This document shows, piece by piece, positions 11,501 through 26,500 of a DNA stretch of 64,000 bases. Within the stretch, counting starts at the first letter, position 1, and each line of letters opens with the position of its first letter. Under the pieces are notes generated by a model. It had not been told where the DNA came from, did not search any database, and saw nothing but the letters and a program-made list of their open reading frames with translations. This DNA comes from Tubulanus polymorphus. Lineage: Eukaryota > Nemertea > Palaeonemertea > Tubulaniformes > Tubulanidae. Where the stretch lies: positions 7,228,231-7,292,230 of the forward strand of contig NC_134033.1 in the NCBI RefSeq assembly GCF_964204645.1. The letters are read 5' to 3'. The translations under genes and the position numbers were made by a program.

Positions 11501-14500
11501 AAAATGGATGAAAAAATCCTTCTGAGTACTATCAGCTTACCTTTTATTTTAAAAAATGCAGTGTTCATAGTCTTTTTCATGTTTTAAAGATTACAAAACT
11601 TCGAGCCCATAAATGATAAGATACTTCCAGTTGTAGTCAATTGACAGACAGAGTTTTGCACCTGTTACTTGGAATGTTTATGCCTCCTATGAGCAGGGTT
11701 TGGTTAGAATCTTTATTCAACAATGAAGGTCTTACTATACCTTGCCAGTATCACCAGGTGCAGGCTGTAATGTCACAGATGCTGGCGCATTTGGAGGTAA
11801 CTGAAAGAATATTAAGATTGTATTCATTTCTTTCATAATTATCATATCGACCAATAGGGAAATGAGATGAAAAGCTCTTAAGTGGAGGATACCATCATAG
11901 TGGCCTCTGGAAAAGCACTTGCACTACGATATCTCATAGTTTCAGCACTGGAATTCTGGAAAATCTCAGTGGGAGCTAGCATAGCACTGCATCTATGAAA
12001 TGTCTCATAGGCCTAATAACAACTGGAAAAATGAGTTATTTCAGTTGTAAGTAATAAAGCACTAGAACTTTTAAGTGGTAACTCGCACTCGACTGATATC
12101 TCTAGCAACTGAAACTGAAACAACAGAAATACTGATTAAGCACTGGAACAATATCTCATAGGGGGAACCATTACAGCACTGAAACTATATGATATTTCTG
12201 AACTTGAAATTTCATAAACTAAGAATGCCATAATGGCAACTACGATTGCGCAGGAATAATGACATGTCTCATAGTGCTACTGGCAACTGCAAGAGCATCA
12301 TAACTATTAGATATATTGCAAAAAATCAACTGAATTAAAATCACACTTACATCAAAGAAAAATGGGTATGCATTTGGTCCTAACTTTTTAATAAGTCGTT
12401 CCTGCAGACGGGTCAGCGGTTTTTGTTGTTCTTTGATTGGAGGATAAACCTGCACCGATGCTAGAAACAGATCCTTACGGAACGTTAATCCAAGTACGTC
12501 AAGATCCTCGCGACCGTACCGAAATGCGGCCAGTATATGTGCAAAGACTTTACGATCTTTCAAATACTCCGGATCGACTAACACTACGCCATCTATTGGT
12601 GGAAAATTATGAAAAACATGACATAGTTACATAATGTATAGAATTACATAATGTATAGGAAGCCGATTAAGGGACTTCAGAAATAAAGAGCGAGTGAAAA
12701 GTTTTAAAGTTCAAGTTTCAAGTTTATCTTATAGCTCTAAAAAGATATACAATTTTTCCGAGCATAACAAAATAGTATCAATATGAATATTGAAGCTGGC
12801 AAATGTGTACAATTAATAGCCCTAGCTATAACAACCATGTAACAGTCGTTCGTAATGTATTTAGATAGACTGTAATACGAGTTTTCATTATTGAGCAAGT
12901 GGATGAATGTATAATGATTTGCGCCAATTCTATATCTGTTAGGTATATACAAAATTCTAATTCTAAATAAAAATTCGCACTTCAGTATAAAATGATATTC
13001 GTCCCCAATAGTATTCACATTACATTTATTACAAACTCGTTCGTTCCGTGGTTTGTTTCCATATCTACCAGTCTCTATTGGTAATTTATGGTTGGAACAT
13101 CTAAATCTACTTCAACTCTGTGGTAGTGATGAAATATATTTTTCTTTTCTTTTTGAAAGACACCTACTATTACCTAATTCTAAAGGTAGCACCGGCAATA
13201 TTAATCCTTTCGCCGCGCATGGCAAGCTGGGCTCCGCATAAAATTGACATTTGATGTACGTATGACAAACTCAGCTCGACGATAAGTATTGTCTAGCACC
13301 CCTTAGTCATCGAACATCGTTACAACTCAATACATTGAGTTGTACATACTCATACTTGTATGCACACCACACAACTTAGTTCTTAATTTTTCAATAAGAT
13401 GGCAAAACTTTCGCCAGATGGTTCAGATGATTGGCCAGCTGGTGGCGCCAGGTCATGGCTCAATTAATGTACTATGCTCTCAAATTCTTGTGGTGGTCGG
13501 ATTTTTTAAATCATATTTTTAGCTACTTTTACCAAGGAAACATCACAAATAAGTAAGGCCCAATCAATATAAATTGTTTTCTTTAAATTGCTTTAATTTT
13601 TTTTACCTTGGGACCTAGGGGCGGATACAAGGGGAGCAGGGGGAGCGCTCCCCCCTCAAAATTTCAAGGTGCCCTCAAAATTTTTTTTCAATTTTTTTAT
13701 TTAGGTAAAATACTTTATAGAACCTAACCATCCGTAATTGGGTGTTTCAAAAATAATATAATTGATGTTTTCCGGTGACTTTCATGGGGGGCCGGGGGAT
13801 GGACCACTCTTCCTTTTCGACTCTTATCTTTGGCAATTCAATACGTATACATGTCTAGGATACAGGATTCGCAAAGGCTCCCAGGTGCCACCAGAAAAGC
13901 CCAGATACCTCTTAAATTGCATCAAATTAAGAAAATTTTCTGGAAGCTCGAGCGAAGTATACTCTTAGAGTGCCCGCATTCATCAAAATGTGCCCTAACT
14001 TTACCTGCTGCCCCTCCTTAATTAAACCCTAGATCCACCCCTGGGACCAAAGTACACCACAATTAAACCATGTTTGCAGCGAAAGGGTTAAAAAAGAGAG
14101 GCAGTAGGTACAAAATCAAGTAAAACAAGTATTACTTACTGCTTTTTCAGCATGAAAACATACGATTTTAGAATTTAAACTTTCAACAACCGTCTAATTT
14201 CCACAGATTTGAATTGGTTTTTTTAATCTTTTCACGAGGAAGACTTGCAATTCATCTCCATGTGAAATGATCTGCTTTGTCAAGTAGCTATGGTGAAAAT
14301 GGCATCATTCTATACAGTTCACCTTGAAATTCTATGACCCACATGAATCAACTCTAGGGGACCAACGGTCCTGTGCTCTCAAGGTCCTGTTTTCATAATC
14401 TTTGTTAAAATATTTGTTCTCTCAATTAGTCTCTTAATCATACAAATTGGATCATTTTAACAAGTGTCTCATAGGGCCTACTGCAAGGCTGTAGCTTTAT

Positions 14501-17500
14501 CTATTATCCTCATAAAAATTATGTCAATTTGCTTAATGACAAATACTTAAAATCAATTTTTTTTTCCAACGATGGATTATATTTTATTAAATTGAGTTGA
14601 ATTTGGTTTTTTGCTTAATACGAATGAAATTATTGGCAGATTAAAATAGAATTAGCTGATGATCTGCTGCTTCAAAATTTGATTTAATTACAATGACTAT
14701 GACTACTGTTAAGTTTCTGGTACTCAAGATGTACAGATGAGTACATGTAACTCAACTTAAACTAAAATTTCAGAGTATGATATGTAGCTTAATCGAGTTA
14801 CAATGAAGGTTAAGAATGAGCAACAGGCTCAAAGATTACAAGATGGCTGTTCACACCAAGCAATGTAGTCATTCACTTGGTAAAGGCGCCAACACATGCA
14901 TTTCGCGTACGCATTTTGTCGAGGGCAAAGTTCGTATGCATTTGGTGCAGAATATAGGCCTCCGCACACAAGCCAAAAAATATGCTCAACAAAGGGAGCC
15001 GTGACAAGTGTGTAGGCATTATACAACCATATTTACTTCATAGCCTATCTGCACCATTTACAAGTGACTATTCATTGTCCTTGTGAAATCTACTTGAATA
15101 AAAAGGAATTTTCTGTTCCTATTAAATCTACATCGAGATTCGTGGGTCATGAAAGGGGAAAATTATGATTTTGATAATTCAAGTAACCCCATTACAGGTA
15201 GTCATATTCGAATGTAAAATTTGGCTTTCTTTCATTAGAAAATCTTATTCAAATTATTGTGATCAACTTTTATCACCATGCAACTAAATATAATGTAAAA
15301 CAATACTAGTCAACCAAATATAGGCCTTCTGTAAAACAATACAAAGTAGCCAGAACTATCTATTGTAGCAAATTTATCTGAACTTTCGCTTACTCAATGA
15401 CTGTAAAAACTGTGTACTGTGTTTTTAATTAAAAAATATCAGTCCTAAACTGAAGTGGGAACAAGGTATAAAATGCCTATTTCACATGACCACCCTAATC
15501 ATCTCATCATAAGTCAAAAACAATTGGTTTCATCCTCCACCACTCAGAATTCAAATACAATGTTATAAATGAATCAGTCAACAAATTGTAGATTGAAGAG
15601 CAGTGCAAAAATCTCTAAAACAGACTGCCCACCAACGGATGAGCTAAGGCAACAAAAATACCACCCACAGCTAAATGCGGGGCCAGTCATTAGAAACCCA
15701 GGTCAGGCAAAAATAAGGGTTAAGGTCATGAAGGATAGGTAAATTTTTTCAAGAGCTTCAGATGCCATACAACCAACCTGTTGTATTTGCTTTTCATGAA
15801 AATGCCCTTTATTGGTAATATTTGACAAAATAAACATTGGTTTAGTAACACAGTCAGGCAGTTGACCGGAACAAATAATGTAGATCAATCTACTTGTTCA
15901 TACGTCTCAATGATTTTTCTTAATAATGCAAAATAAAAATGAGGGTGATTGAGTGTATTTTGGATGAATAGTATCGAATTGAATTGGTTTTTGATACTTT
16001 ACTACTGAATAAAATCTAACAAAGCTGACCATATCATCAACGGTTGTTTAACATGTCTTCAATCGCATCAATTATAATAGAACAAATGGTCACATAAAAA
16101 AATGTACAACGATTATACATCATTGGCTCAATGCCAACTCTACTATCACTAAAAAAGGTAAACCAAAAAAGCCTAACAGGTGTCCCCGTGAGCTAAAATG
16201 TTTTTATGAAAATCTATCAATTGACACAATCGCCAGAAGCACTTTACATATATCACACACTACTACATGATCCATCGTGAATATGCATGATAATTTCTAG
16301 AAGTGTTCTGCATCCATTGACCTGTTGAAGTCCATAAAAATCAACTGTGCGCAATTCAGTGTTTCACATTGTACAATGGTAAGAGTTGAAGTCAGCATTT
16401 TGTAGTACATGCGTACATAAGAGATGGTGCAGCTGGTTTATTGTTAAATGTACTTGAAACAGACTTACCTATAGGGTCTATGTGAGTCAAATGGTCAATA
16501 AAATCCCTTTTCCCCAAATAAGCAGTGATCTGAAAAATAAACTTTCAGAGTGAAATTTCCAAATATGTGCAAGTCAGCAGTTGGGTGCATTAATACAGAA
16601 TGTGTTAACCCCACTTAAATCTGAACGGATACCTCTGGCTACCTTTAGGCATATGTCTTTTCGCGGTTATCTCAGGTTTAAATAGTCTTGGACTAGCTTT
16701 TTTGAATAAGCAAGTGTGAAGCCAAAAACAAACACATTGACAACCAATACGGGATATCGACAAATTCAAGTTCTTGAATTTTTCGTTTGATGGCGCTAGT
16801 CAGAACCGGAAATTGGAACCTAAATCAGCCATGTTCTACTTCATTTGCAATGAAAATCTCTCACTTCAAGTTTTCAATGAGCGAAATTTTACTTAGTAAA
16901 CAATGTCACGCGTAATCCTTTAAATATGATATCCTACCGCTAAATTGGATATGATAAAACCTCACTGCAAAGGCTAGAAATCACTATAAATATCCTAAAA
17001 TTATCAACAAGAGCCCCAAGGGGCACTATGGCCAGCCTGTCAGCTTTTCATAAAATGGCACATGATGATGCATTCTATGGGTTAAATTTGTCAAAATACA
17101 CCGCCAGCTCAGAGTCAATACCTAATAATTTACACTATACAATTGAAGAATACGAAAGTAGCCCAGACAGCGACTGGATCTGGCAGGAACAAAATACCTC
17201 AGATAAATCTTTTCCCTTGATCATATTGATTTTATTGCGGAATAGAATTGAATTTTCCGAAATTTTTCTGAATAAAACAAAATAGAATTGGATTTGTTTT
17301 TATTTGTTCAATAAAGTAAAATTGAATTTGATTTGATATTTTTTTGCGGAATAAAATTTGATTGAATTTGTAGTTTGAGCACATGGCTAATTAGCATATC
17401 AAGGTCATCTATCCGATTTAAGAAAAAACTATTTTTCCCGGACTTTGCACAATGGTCAATGATACAGAAAATATCATTTTCTGTAGTGCTTATAAAAAAA

Positions 17501-20500
17501 CCCCTCCCAAAAACCAAATCAACTAAAGATTTCACAGAAATCGATCTTGAAATGACAATTTTAGATCTTAAAATAAAACTCGGAAGTAAAACAGTAGACG
17601 ATACCGCGGGTTCACCTGAACACCTGCTGATTTCTGCGGCTAAGCCAATCATAGACGAGTCTTTGCTTTCTGATTGGCTTTTCAAAACCAATATTTTTGC
17701 GATCAGATATTCGCAAAAAAGCTCTCGAGGCCCTCTTTCAAAATTCAGCTACATAGAGTTTGGAGAATGAATAATGCTTTAATGAATGATTTGTATGAAT
17801 ATATGATCAGTTGCACAGTAAAAGAGCCTTTGCACTGGAAACCATGTCATTTAAATTCGCTCCATTTGTATAGTAATAGGCTCAGCCTTCGGATGGCCAA
17901 AAAACAATTTTGCAACAGCTGACAATGTAAAGACTGGTTGCCAGGTATCACATGGTGGCAGCACTTGATGGCCCGATTTCGATTATTGGTTCGAGTTCTG
18001 GTACTTTTCATATTTTTATCATGAATCTACGAGTGTAGTCCTTCTAAAATCAATTTCATTTCATATTATTATTTCATATTTATCAGTGTAGCCTGCAATA
18101 AATTCCCCTTAAGAGTCTTACGAAATGATGTCACCCGGCACCAGTCTTTACTTCCATTAGCTGCTTCAAGCGTCATCGCTAAATTTGTGATTTTTGGTAA
18201 ATTTCTGACGTTTCTAGTGATATCTAGCGCTCGAAGTGAGGTTTTATCGAATTCAACACATTGTCAGGATATCATACTTAAAGGATTATGCGTGACGATG
18301 TATAGTAAGTAAAATATCGCTAACTAACAAGAGGCCCACGGGCCTAGTACCTTCATGACGCAGTAGAAGAAGATTGATTAAGTATTCAAAGTTTTACAGA
18401 ATGATTTACATTGTAACGATATAACAAGTTTTAAAATGGTTAAGAGGGATAGGCTATGTGGCGATAATGTTCATTTTCTGTTAATATATCCTTACATGAA
18501 AAGAAAAGCCCATTTTAGCTGGCCCAAAGATCACACTACATGAAAAAATGCATCAAGAATTGGTGTAGGCATCGTGCTAAAAAGAAATTCTAAAATTGGG
18601 CTTGCTGACATGGTTGTACTGAAAGCTGGCTTGGTGGTTTTGTATTTCTGTAGTAGAATTAATCGAACTTTGAACCGATTACTTTTTAAAGAGCTAAGAG
18701 ATCGGTGTTGTCTTACATCACTACATGAAATGTTACACACGGGGACTGGGAATCAGAATGGGTTTATTGTAGACGAGGACCAAGTTAGTGCAAGCTTTTG
18801 GATAGTTGTTATTTGAATATTGTAGTGTCTTAACGGAATCTATCATCATGTTGATAATTGCTAGATTACTTATCGGATTGTGTTGAAATGATTTTGCATA
18901 GAAACATTTACGACTGAAAGAATAAGTGACTAACTCGAGTGACTTCAGGTGAAGAGAAGCGAACACGAAAATAAATGGAGCCATGATTTTTCTTTTTAAA
19001 ATAATAAAGACATTAAGCAAGAATAAGTTGCATTTCCTTCAAATGACAATCCACTATGATCATCCGATCAAGTTTATTGCCACCAGAGACTACCGCCCCC
19101 TGGCTCTTTGGAGACTGGGAACCAGTCTTCAATTCAATTCAGAATTTATTTTAGAAAAAAGCGGTTTTTAAGTTTTAGATATTTAAACTGAAAAATATAA
19201 ATGTTCATACAGAGATTTTTCAAATAGCCGCTTACGCAAGCACCCAATGAAAGTAAAAGAAAATTAAAAGAATTTCTTAAAAACGTGAAAGTAAATATTT
19301 TATTGTGAAATTTTTATTGTGTCAATAAAGAATGAATTGAATTGTCGGCAGCACTAAGCCGTGCATGAATACCAATTTCAAGACTGATCATGCACGCTCA
19401 ACCAAGGTTGGTATGCGCTGCTAAAATAACAAAAACGATTAAACAAAATCATAAAACAATGAAAATAACAAATGTTATAGCCAATATACGAAAGGAACCT
19501 AGATTTTATTACTGCATTAAATGTGTGTTAATATCAGAGCCCAAGAAAGTTTCTAACGAAAGACTCCCCAAGCAAGTTATCAATCCGTGTGATAGCAATA
19601 TGGACTTGCAAGCATGCAAGCCCATGAAAACTTGAAGCGAGAGATTTTTATTGCAAATGAACTAAAACATGGTGGATTTAGGTTCCAATTTCCTTCTTCT
19701 TCGTCCGTTTACTATCAGCAACAACTTGTTGATGAATATTACAGTTTTGGGTATGCGCAGAGGAATAAATATAAGTATCGGGGAGAAATTTAAAGGATAT
19801 TTTTTTTGTTTTCATTAAAATAGCCATGAATACTAATGACTAGGGAGAGCAGCCTTGAAGCTTGCAAGGCTGCCGACTGACACCAGGTCTGAAGGGTGTT
19901 TAAGGGTATGTTGTTGCTCGTCCTTTTTTATGCTGAGGACATGGCATTTTTCAGGGTGAAATGCCATGAGCCACCGGTCTTCCCATTCCACTACTGGGTT
20001 TAAATCTTGTTATAGTATCTCTGCCTCTTGCTGGGATGAGACAGTGAGATAGACCAATGTATCATCCGCGAATAGCCTAGCTGTTGAGTGGATATTGTCT
20101 GGGATGTCGTTAATGTAATATAGGAATTCCGGTTCTGACTGGCGCCATCAAACCAGAAATTCCAGAACTTGAATCTGTCGATATCCCGTATTGCATCCAT
20201 GATGAAAGCAGTATGAACTAGATGAGGTGGTACGACACTGAATTGAAATAAACCCTTTAACCCTCAAACATCACGCAGTTTAGTAGAACATCTAAATAAG
20301 AACATCTAAATAAGAAAGTGGCAATGTTTCCCCAGGGAAAGTTCAAGTTAGTTCAATTCAAGTTAGCCACCCAGCGGCGAGATTTAATGGCGAGAAACCT
20401 CAATTTTGTATAGGGCCTATGGATGGAATTCTCACCTGCTCAAACCCTCACACTTAGTTTCATGAAAGTCTATCAAGAATTCCACCTATGTATCATGCTA

Positions 20501-23500
20501 AGATGAAATTCAATATAGTGGCCATATTGAGCAAAACTAAATGACATTAATTGTTTGTTTTTCTCAGTGAGTTGACAAACCAATAATTCGTCAGGTTGTT
20601 GTCATTTATAAGTCAGTAAGTGTATAATTGTATTTTCAGAAAAATCTTTGACTAAAAAGTGAAATAATTAAGATTTTTAACATAAAATGATGAAAAATAG
20701 TTAAATTTCTAATCAAAAAAGGGAAATAATCTAGAAAATTCAATTTAATATAGGCCTATACAAGATTTGATTATAAAATGGCGAGAGAAATCCCACAATA
20801 ACAAAGCCAAGATTGAAAAATTCTATATCAGAATGATTATATTTGAGGAGCGACGTTTCAGCTGACAACTGTTAGCCATCATCAGGCGTACTGAGAACAA
20901 AATCAAATAACAGTATATTCATACAAGAATATGACAAATGATAAAGATTAAAGGATTAAGATTAAAGTAATTAAATAACAAAAACCGGAACACTAAGGAA
21001 GAAAACAAAGAAGGCAAATGACAAACTAAGGGGATGTAGTGCGAGATTAAAGTAATCTAAAAACAAAGTCCAGAGGGTTCAAAGGCAGACAAACTAAGGG
21101 GTAATCAGACAAAAACAAAAGGCAAGTACATCAAAGGGATAATCAAACCCTCAGGTTTGAAATTTTTGACGTCATTTTTATGTTCTCTGAGGTGCTTGTT
21201 CAAATCACACCCATTTCTTTAATTTCAAATTTGAATTCGGTTTCTTCGTTCATTTATATAACAAATGTTTTATTAAATTGAATTTTCTAGATTTTTTTCA
21301 ATTTTTTAATTAGAAATTTAACTATTTTTCATTATTTTATGTCAAAAATCTAAATTATTTCACAATATTCAGCGAGTCAAAATAAATACGTTATTCTCAT
21401 GAACGAAAGCTTGACGAGTTGCTACTTGGAGTTCTGATCAGAGTATTCTACGGTAAACACTGAAGTGAGTTTACTGTAATTAAGTTCTTACTAAAAGGAT
21501 ATTCTACCAACCGGGCAATATTCAGCGAGTCGAAATAAATACATAAATCTCATGAATGAAAGCTTGATGAGTTGCTACATTGAGTTCTGATCGGAGTATT
21601 CTATGGTAAACACTGAAGTGAGTTTACTGTTATTAAACATATTTAAAGGCTGATCACATTTATTTTCAATAGGAGTGGACATTTCATCTGCCCCAAATCC
21701 TCACATTAATATTTCAAACAAGAGCCCCGATGAGCGCAATGACCAGCTTGTCAGATTTTCATAAAATGGCAAATGATGCATTCTGAGCATTCACTATATT
21801 TGCCAAAATACACTCCCAGCTCAGAGTCGATACCTATAATTTACACAGTACAATCGTGTTTTATAAGTGGCACAGACAGGGCAATGGCAGGAACAAATAC
21901 CTCAGATCAATTTTTTCCCTTGGTCTTATTGATTAGAATACGGAATAGAATTTTCTGAAATTTGCTCAATAAAACAAAGTTGAATTGTATTTGATATTTT
22001 ATTGGTTCAATAAAGTAAAATTGAATTGGATTGATATATGGCTAATTAGCATATCAAGGTCATCCATGCGATTGGAAGAAAAAGGCAAAAACCGTAAAGT
22101 TTCTGTTTATAACGCATGCGCATTAGTAAGTGTTGGGGAAATCCTCCAAGTCCAGAAATTGGTCGCGTGCGCATGCGTCACTACATGTGTATTTTTTCGG
22201 GTCATGTCAGAACGCTGAAACATAGAACTATAACGCCGGAATGAACCTGTTTTAACTTTTTGCCCAGCGGGGAGGCGCAGTTTGTTTGGTCGCTTAAGAG
22301 GATCATTTGTATTTTTGGGGATGACAGGTGTTCAAGTGATCTTGCTGTAAGCTGAAAGGATGAATGAATTTTTCTGTTACACATTCGGGATTCGAACTTA
22401 AAAGCACATAGGCTAAAAGTATATCCTGGGGCTATCAAAGTTCATTATTTCATATTCGGGAAGATGTAACTTTTTTATTCAGCAAACAATAACCAAGCGA
22501 AAATTAGATCATCAAAGTTCATGTCGTAACGCTTGAAATACGACCAGTAATTTTCGGGTTTCGAACCTGATAGCGCCCCTTATAAGATGAACAAGCAATA
22601 TTTTTACGGGATTCGAACCTAATGGAAACTACAGCGACTGTTAAGTCATTAAAGTTCACATGCAGTTCACATGTAGTGCCGCATGCGCATTGTGCTGATT
22701 TCTCAACTTGGAGCAATTCCCAGCACTGACTAATGCCCATGCATTAGCTAGAAACAGAGACTTGGCAAACTTTACGGTTTTTGCAAGAAAAAGGTATTTT
22801 CCCGGACTTTACATTGTCAATGATATTTTCTGTGGTGCAAATAAAAATATACCTTCCAAAAACCAAATCAACTACAGATTTCAAAGAAATCGATCTTGAA
22901 ACATATATCTTGAAATTTTAGATCTTAAAATAAAACACGGAAGATAAACAGCATAAAATGCCGCAGGTTCACATGAACACCTGCTGATTTCAGCGGCTAA
23001 GCCAATCATAGAGGAGTCTTTGCTTTCTGATTGGCTTTTTAAACCGATATTTTTTGGGTTTAGATTTTTGCGAAAAAGCTCATATAAATTCTAACAAGGC
23101 CCTTTTTTCAAAATTCAGCTCGCTAGGATTTGGAGAATGGATAATGCTTTAATGAATAATTTGTATGAATATAAGCTCAGTTGCACAGTCAAAGGGCCTT
23201 AGCTCTGGAAACCATGTCATTTAAATTTGCTCCATTTGCACAGTATCAGGCTCAGCCTATGGCTGGCCTAAAAATCTAAAAAGGTGGTGTCCTGTTAATA
23301 AGGTCTCAAGGGTACGGCAGACATCCCACAGCACACATAAAAACAAGGAGTATTTCATGGTCATTGATGTTGTTAACCTCAGACTTATGGAAACAAAAAC
23401 TTACCTTTCCATTGGGGCTGCTTTTCTTGAATACTCTGTAAAGAGAACATCATGACATAATACAATATTAATCACAGGCTATATCATATTACAATCTAGG

Positions 23501-26500
23501 GAGTACAGTGGTTTCGCTAATATAGGCCTAACCGAAATTCGAACCTCACAGTCAACCCAGACCGAAGTATGCGAACACAAAATTATCGCACGTGTTACAA
23601 ACAGCCCTGCTCCAGATGTTCGGCCGGGGCCGTGTTTTAGTGGCTGTGCCTCAGCTGTGTTTGAGACAACACTCAATGTTTATGTAAATGAATTACACAA
23701 ACACTGTATACCGGTATTCAATATGGTGGATTCAAGAGTCGTTGTTAGGAAATTAATTTCTTCGACGAAATTGGGAGTTCATGGTTTAAAGAAGCGTAAA
23801 AATCAATGAAATGTTATTTTCACTTTATCCAATTGAACGGATTACCGTTTAGGCACAGATGTAATGTAGGCTAAGTGATGGTCAAGTGTACCAGAGCCTT
23901 GAAAATTGTCAAATAGATGATCGAATGAATATCTCGACAAAAACTAAAGGGAAACAGAATGGCAGTCAGTGGACTACCCACCTAAATTGAAATGAAATTG
24001 AGTGGACAAGCTAGGGGGCTAATCCAATTCATTGACAGCTGCACTATCAGTCATGGATTACTAGTTACTACTCGTTACTATTTACTATTCTAGATTTTGG
24101 ATGAAGTTATCAAAAACAATGGATCAGACATGGAAGTGGTCATTCATTTATTACGTATGCATTAGGGGAGGGGGAGGGGTCAGTGCAATTGCGTATGCTT
24201 AATGTATATGAAAAAATTACCAATTTTGCGTGCAGAGGGGAGGGGCGGATGAAATATTCAAATTTTATGCGTACGTAATAAATGAATGATCCCAAAGGGG
24301 AAAAAAGCCAACTCTAGTCAATCAATCTCACTATGGTGTAATGTGCCCCTTGCATCATTACCTAAGTTTGATTAAGACAATATATATTGACGAGCATTTA
24401 ATTTCATAACTGGATAAAAATCCCAAATCTTCGAAGAAGACAAAAATCCCCAAGACTTTTCAACAACATTGAATGCAAAATATCTAGGGTTTTCTGCAGA
24501 TCGCAGAAAACCTTATTGGAATTATGATGTTTATTCTTTGGCAAATTTTCCACATTTTTACATAAAATCTATAAGATTTGACATTTCTAAAAGCTTTTAA
24601 ATGAAATGTTGAATTCTGATGAAAATATCACGGTCGATTCTGAACAGGCAGATTCTATGTACTGTAGGCTATATCCTATTTCAAACTTTAAAATATAGCT
24701 GCAAAGCAGCGATAACAGGTTTTCTGCACAGTTTTAGAATCCTGTTCAACGGTCAACACAGCTTTATAAAAGGAAGGTCGACAAACAGTCAATTAGACCT
24801 ACTTGAAACCATGGACAACTGGACCAGATGGCTTTACTTGACACTGAAGGCTGTAGACTGTAAGTCATAATTAGTCTTTATGGATTTTGACAAAGCCTTT
24901 GATAAGGTACAATATCAGCCATTGCTAAACAAGCCACTAGGAAACATTATCAATGATAGGTCGCTCAAATGGCTCAGCAGTTATATCTGAATGAAAACAG
25001 GTGGCCGAAATCAACGGAACGCCTCATCTTGGAATAAGTCCGTCTAACTAGTGGAGTCACGCATGGTAGTATCCTAAGTCATCTTCTCTTTACTGTCCTG
25101 ATAAATGACAAACTCAGTAAACCAAAATGTACCGGACCAAGTAAATTTCAAAACCAACCTAAACAAGCTGTGTGCCGTACATGGCCGGAAACATGGATGA
25201 TGGGCTTCAACCTAAAAGTCATGATATGGATATTGGATACAAAGAAAACCCAGATTCAGATTATTCTTTATGTTCGAATGAGAAGATTATTCTGTTTGAA
25301 TAAAGATTACTCATTATTTAAATGAAAAGACTATTTAGTTTCACCAAAATTTTGCTTTTTGGGACGAAAAATGCTTCGATGAAACAATGTATCTGCTCGA
25401 ACAAATAAAAACTCAATGCTCTGAAATCTTGTTCAAATGAAAACAATTCTGTTTGATCAAACAATACGCTTTTTGTTCGAAGGAAAACTTTTCTTCGCTC
25501 TGACAAGAAAATCGAATAAAAAGCTGTTATTGTTGAAATGAAAAACTTTTTGTCCTGACAAAAAATTTTGTTGAGTGAAAACAATTTCGTTCGAACGAAT
25601 GTTTGAATGAAATTTTGAATGAAAACAATTCTGTTCGATTGAACGAAATACTATATACTTTTGGTTGAACCAAAAACTTTTTACAATATACTTGTTTCGA
25701 CCAAACAACGTAATGTTCTGACAAGAAAATTTTGTTCAAATTAAAACGACTCTTAATCGATTACACAATTGTTCTAACGAAAAATCTTTCGTTGGACAAA
25801 AAAGTTTGTTCGAACTGACACAACTTTGTTCTAACGATTTTTTCAAATTGGTTCAATCGAATGAAATATTATTGCTTCGAACAAAAAATCTTTTGTCCTG
25901 ACGCAAAAAAAGATCTTTCTAGGGCACCGCAGTAACTTAAAGCTGAATGTAGGTCAGCCTTGCGACGCGCTCCTCGCGTTGCGTCGCAAGTGTGGGCGCA
26001 AGTTGGTTGCAACACGATTTTCAGTGACTGTGTGCGACTAGTTTCTGCCATCGCAAGAGCGCGTAGGTCACTTGCCACGGTCGTGTTGCGTCGCGTCACA
26101 GAGAGTAGAACATGTGCGACTCCTTGTGACTGGATCGCTGACAGTCACAACCCGTCGCAAGGGAGCATAGGTCGATGAGTCATTGCGACGCAATCGTCAC
26201 TTGCGGTCGCAGTGACATGAAATACCAGTTTCATCAATGATGAAAAAATTCAAAGGAAAAGTCTGGCTTAATAAAGCTGTCTGCTCAAACGATATTTTTT
26301 TTAAATCTTCATTTTTGCCAATAAAATTGATAATTGTGATTGATCATTAAGAAGTCAGAACCAGTTAATCACTTATTAACATGCATTTTAATAAATCTGA
26401 TTCCTCCTTTACAGTGAACTTAGTTTTAACCTCATAGAGGCTACGCTACTAGTCTATGTTGGTCTATGTAAGCGTAGGCCTAAAATCCGGAGAGATTGGT

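Noticed and set aside
11366-11587. 73-codon plus frame
   Set aside because: It is antisense to arrestin exon 6, whose splice borders and conserved residues explain the sequence.
17308-17770. Frames of 127 (minus) and 131 (plus) codons
   Set aside because: They overlap each other inside a family B repeat, and sister copies at 6,676, 8,668 and 21,717 do not preserve them.
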